Origin: Acidobacteriota bacterium | GTDB taxonomy: Bacteria > Acidobacteriota > UBA6911 > JACQSX01 | Assembly: GCA_016199665.1 (NCBI GenBank) | Contig: JACQGG010000038.1 | Coordinates: 1-7,742, forward strand | Reading direction: 5' to 3' | DNA: 7,742 bases | In this document: one piece after another, positions 7,173 through 7,742 of the stretch | How the letters are laid out: every line of letters starts with the position of its first letter | How positions within the stretch are numbered: the first letter of the stretch is position 1 | Notes under the pieces: generated by a model | Seen by the model: the letters and a program-made list of their open reading frames with translations, nothing else | The model's database searches: none | What the model was told of the DNA's origin: nothing | Made by a program: the position numbers and the translations under genes

Positions 7173-7493
7173 ATGCATCCAACACCGAAAGAAATCACCC
7201 GCGCCGGGGAGCACGACGTCAAAATAGTCTGGAACGACGGGCATGAGAGTGTTTTCCCGGCGCGCCCGCTGCGGCTTGCCTGCCCCTGCGCCGCCTGTGT
7301 CGAGGAAATGACGGGACGCCGTCTCTTGCAACCGGCAAACCTGCCGCCGGACGTTCATCCTGTCGGCATTCAACTCGTAGGCCGCTACGGGATTCAGATC
7401 CGCTGGAGCGACGGCCATGACACCGGGATTTATACCTTCGAGGTGTTGCGCCAGTTGTGTCCGTGCGAGGCATGCGCGCGCCGAGGGTTGTGA
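7173..7493 (+). CDS. DUF971 (GBBH-like N-terminal) metal-binding domain protein
   Basis: A 106-residue protein consisting of a single DUF971 domain. Signatures are WNDGHES (20-26), LR-x2-CPCAAC (33-42), VEEMTGRRLL, VGRY (69-72), IRWSDGHDTGIYTFEVLR (76-93) and a C-terminal CPCEAC (96-101). In gamma-butyrobetaine hydroxylase the same domain binds zinc with C-x-C-x2-C and a later histidine; the equivalents here are C37, C39, C42 and H82. The two halves of the protein repeat each other (see findings). The frame is open back to a TTG at 7143, but those residues come from the heptamer array; MHPTPKE at 7173 is the natural start. No Shine-Dalgarno precedes it, so translation may be leaderless or weak. 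DUF971 also ends the plastid Fe-S carrier HCF101, which suggests, without proof, a link to Mrp in this window. The gene is flanked by inverted repeats 5 nt before the start and 3 nt after the stop. Confidence 0.92.
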   Translation: MHPTPKEITRAGEHDVKIVWNDGHESVFPARPLRLACPCAACVEEMTGRRLLQPANLPPDVHPVGIQLVGRYGIQIRWSDGHDTGIYTFEVLRQLCPCEACARRGL

Positions 7494-7742
7494 GGTGCAG
7501 ATCGCAAATCGCAGATTGCAAATCTCCCAAATCGCAAGTCCGAGCCGCAGGTGGATCTGGCAACCTCCAGCTTGACCGACGAGACACCGGAAACGGCCAC
7601 ATTGAACCCGGCCGTCTCCCCCAGGGTAATGGCCTGGAGGGTTGGAATGGCGGAGATGCTCGCCGCCGCGCGCAAGGCGCCCGCCAGGGTCAGCAGCAAC
7701 AAGCCCCGCGTGCAAGCCCTGCGTCCGGAGCGCTGTCTTGTC
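7430..7742 (-). CDS. Possible partial or decayed secreted-protein gene entering from the right edge
   Basis: A minus-strand frame is open from the right edge to a TAA at 7432-7430. From the edge it encodes a basic stretch (RQRSGRRACTRG), a hydrophobic stretch (LLLTLAGAL), then SISAIPTLQAITLGETAGFN and VAVSGVSSVKLEVA. The last part resembles the first strands of an Ig-like sandwich (G-E-T-A-x-F-x-V-x-V-S-G). Codon third positions are GC-rich in this frame and the other frames look like shadows. The frame has no ATG in the window; TTG at 7702 is a poor start, so the true start is probably beyond the edge. From about 7545 leftwards the frame reads through the heptamer array (RFAICDLRS-like residues) and then antisense to the DUF971 gene. 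The coding part therefore probably stops being meaningful there, consistent with a gene fragment. No family is assigned. Confidence 0.3.
   Translation of the reverse strand, partial: TRQRSGRRACTRGLLLLTLAGALRAAASISAIPTLQAITLGETAGFNVAVSGVSSVKLEVARSTCGSDLRFGRFAICDLRSAPHNPRRAHASHGHNWRNTSKV
7497..7540 (-). repeat. Heptanucleotide array, right inverted copy (family B)
   Basis: Plus-strand units AGATCGC, AAATCGC, AGATTGC, AAATCTC, then CCAAATCGC: the reverse complement of the GCGATNN units at 7114-7167. Positions 7497-7517 match 7133-7153 perfectly in inverted orientation. The array starts three bases after the DUF971 stop codon. A small internal hairpin, AGATT-GCA-AATCT (7513-7525), may form in RNA. 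Confidence 0.9.

Noticed and set aside
7114..7540. CRISPR array
   Set aside because: Units are seven bases long and directly adjacent, with no spacers, and the two arrays are inverted around a gene.
7017..7715. Minus-strand open frame of 232 codons across the DUF971 gene
   Set aside because: It runs antisense through the DUF971 gene and both repeat arrays. Its residues over the arrays are repeat read-through (CNLRFAICT-like), and no domain is visible.

Overview
The window looks like chromosomal DNA of an acidobacterium or close relative. The main evidence is a 1060-residue TonB-dependent receptor of the Oar / carboxypeptidase-regulatory type, with plug signatures (LPLNGRDF, DAIREFRVEVSNFSAEYGRSAG, FEFLRNDNLDARNFF) that are expanded in Acidobacteria. 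The DNA is moderately GC-rich with GC-rich third codon positions. Species cannot be told from the sequence. No tRNA, rRNA, CRISPR array, transposase or phage gene is visible.

Layout. At the left edge, on the minus strand, is the start of an exported or membrane-anchored protein (112 to beyond 1). It is preceded on the same strand by a small CDGSH iron-sulfur protein (402-166). A gene-free stretch (403-751) carries a heptanucleotide-based inverted repeat (about 487-597) between candidate divergent promoters. Then comes mrp/apbC on the plus strand (752-1843), a P-loop Fe-S carrier with an N-terminal DUF59/MIP18 domain. Convergent to it is a two-gene minus-strand unit: an exported amidohydrolase-3-like protein (6989-5091) followed 23 nt later by the TonB-dependent receptor (5067-1885). 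To the right, a small plus-strand DUF971 gene (7173-7493) is hugged on both sides by a second heptanucleotide array in inverted orientation, including a perfect 21-bp inverted repeat. The right edge holds a possible minus-strand secreted-protein fragment (7742 to about 7541) that reads straight into that array.

Functional themes. (1) Fe-S biology: a CDGSH protein, Mrp, and DUF971. DUF59, the Mrp P-loop and DUF971 are fused in the plastid Fe-S carrier HCF101; here the same three domains sit in two ORFs. (2) Uptake and processing: an exported amidohydrolase-like protein co-transcribed with an outer-membrane receptor suggests import and handling of an unknown substrate. The amidohydrolase has replaced several expected metal-site residues, so catalysis cannot be assumed.

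The least explained parts are the two heptamer repeat systems (GCTGANN and GCGATNN grammar), the internally duplicated, cysteine-rich DUF971 protein, and the altered active site of the amidohydrolase.
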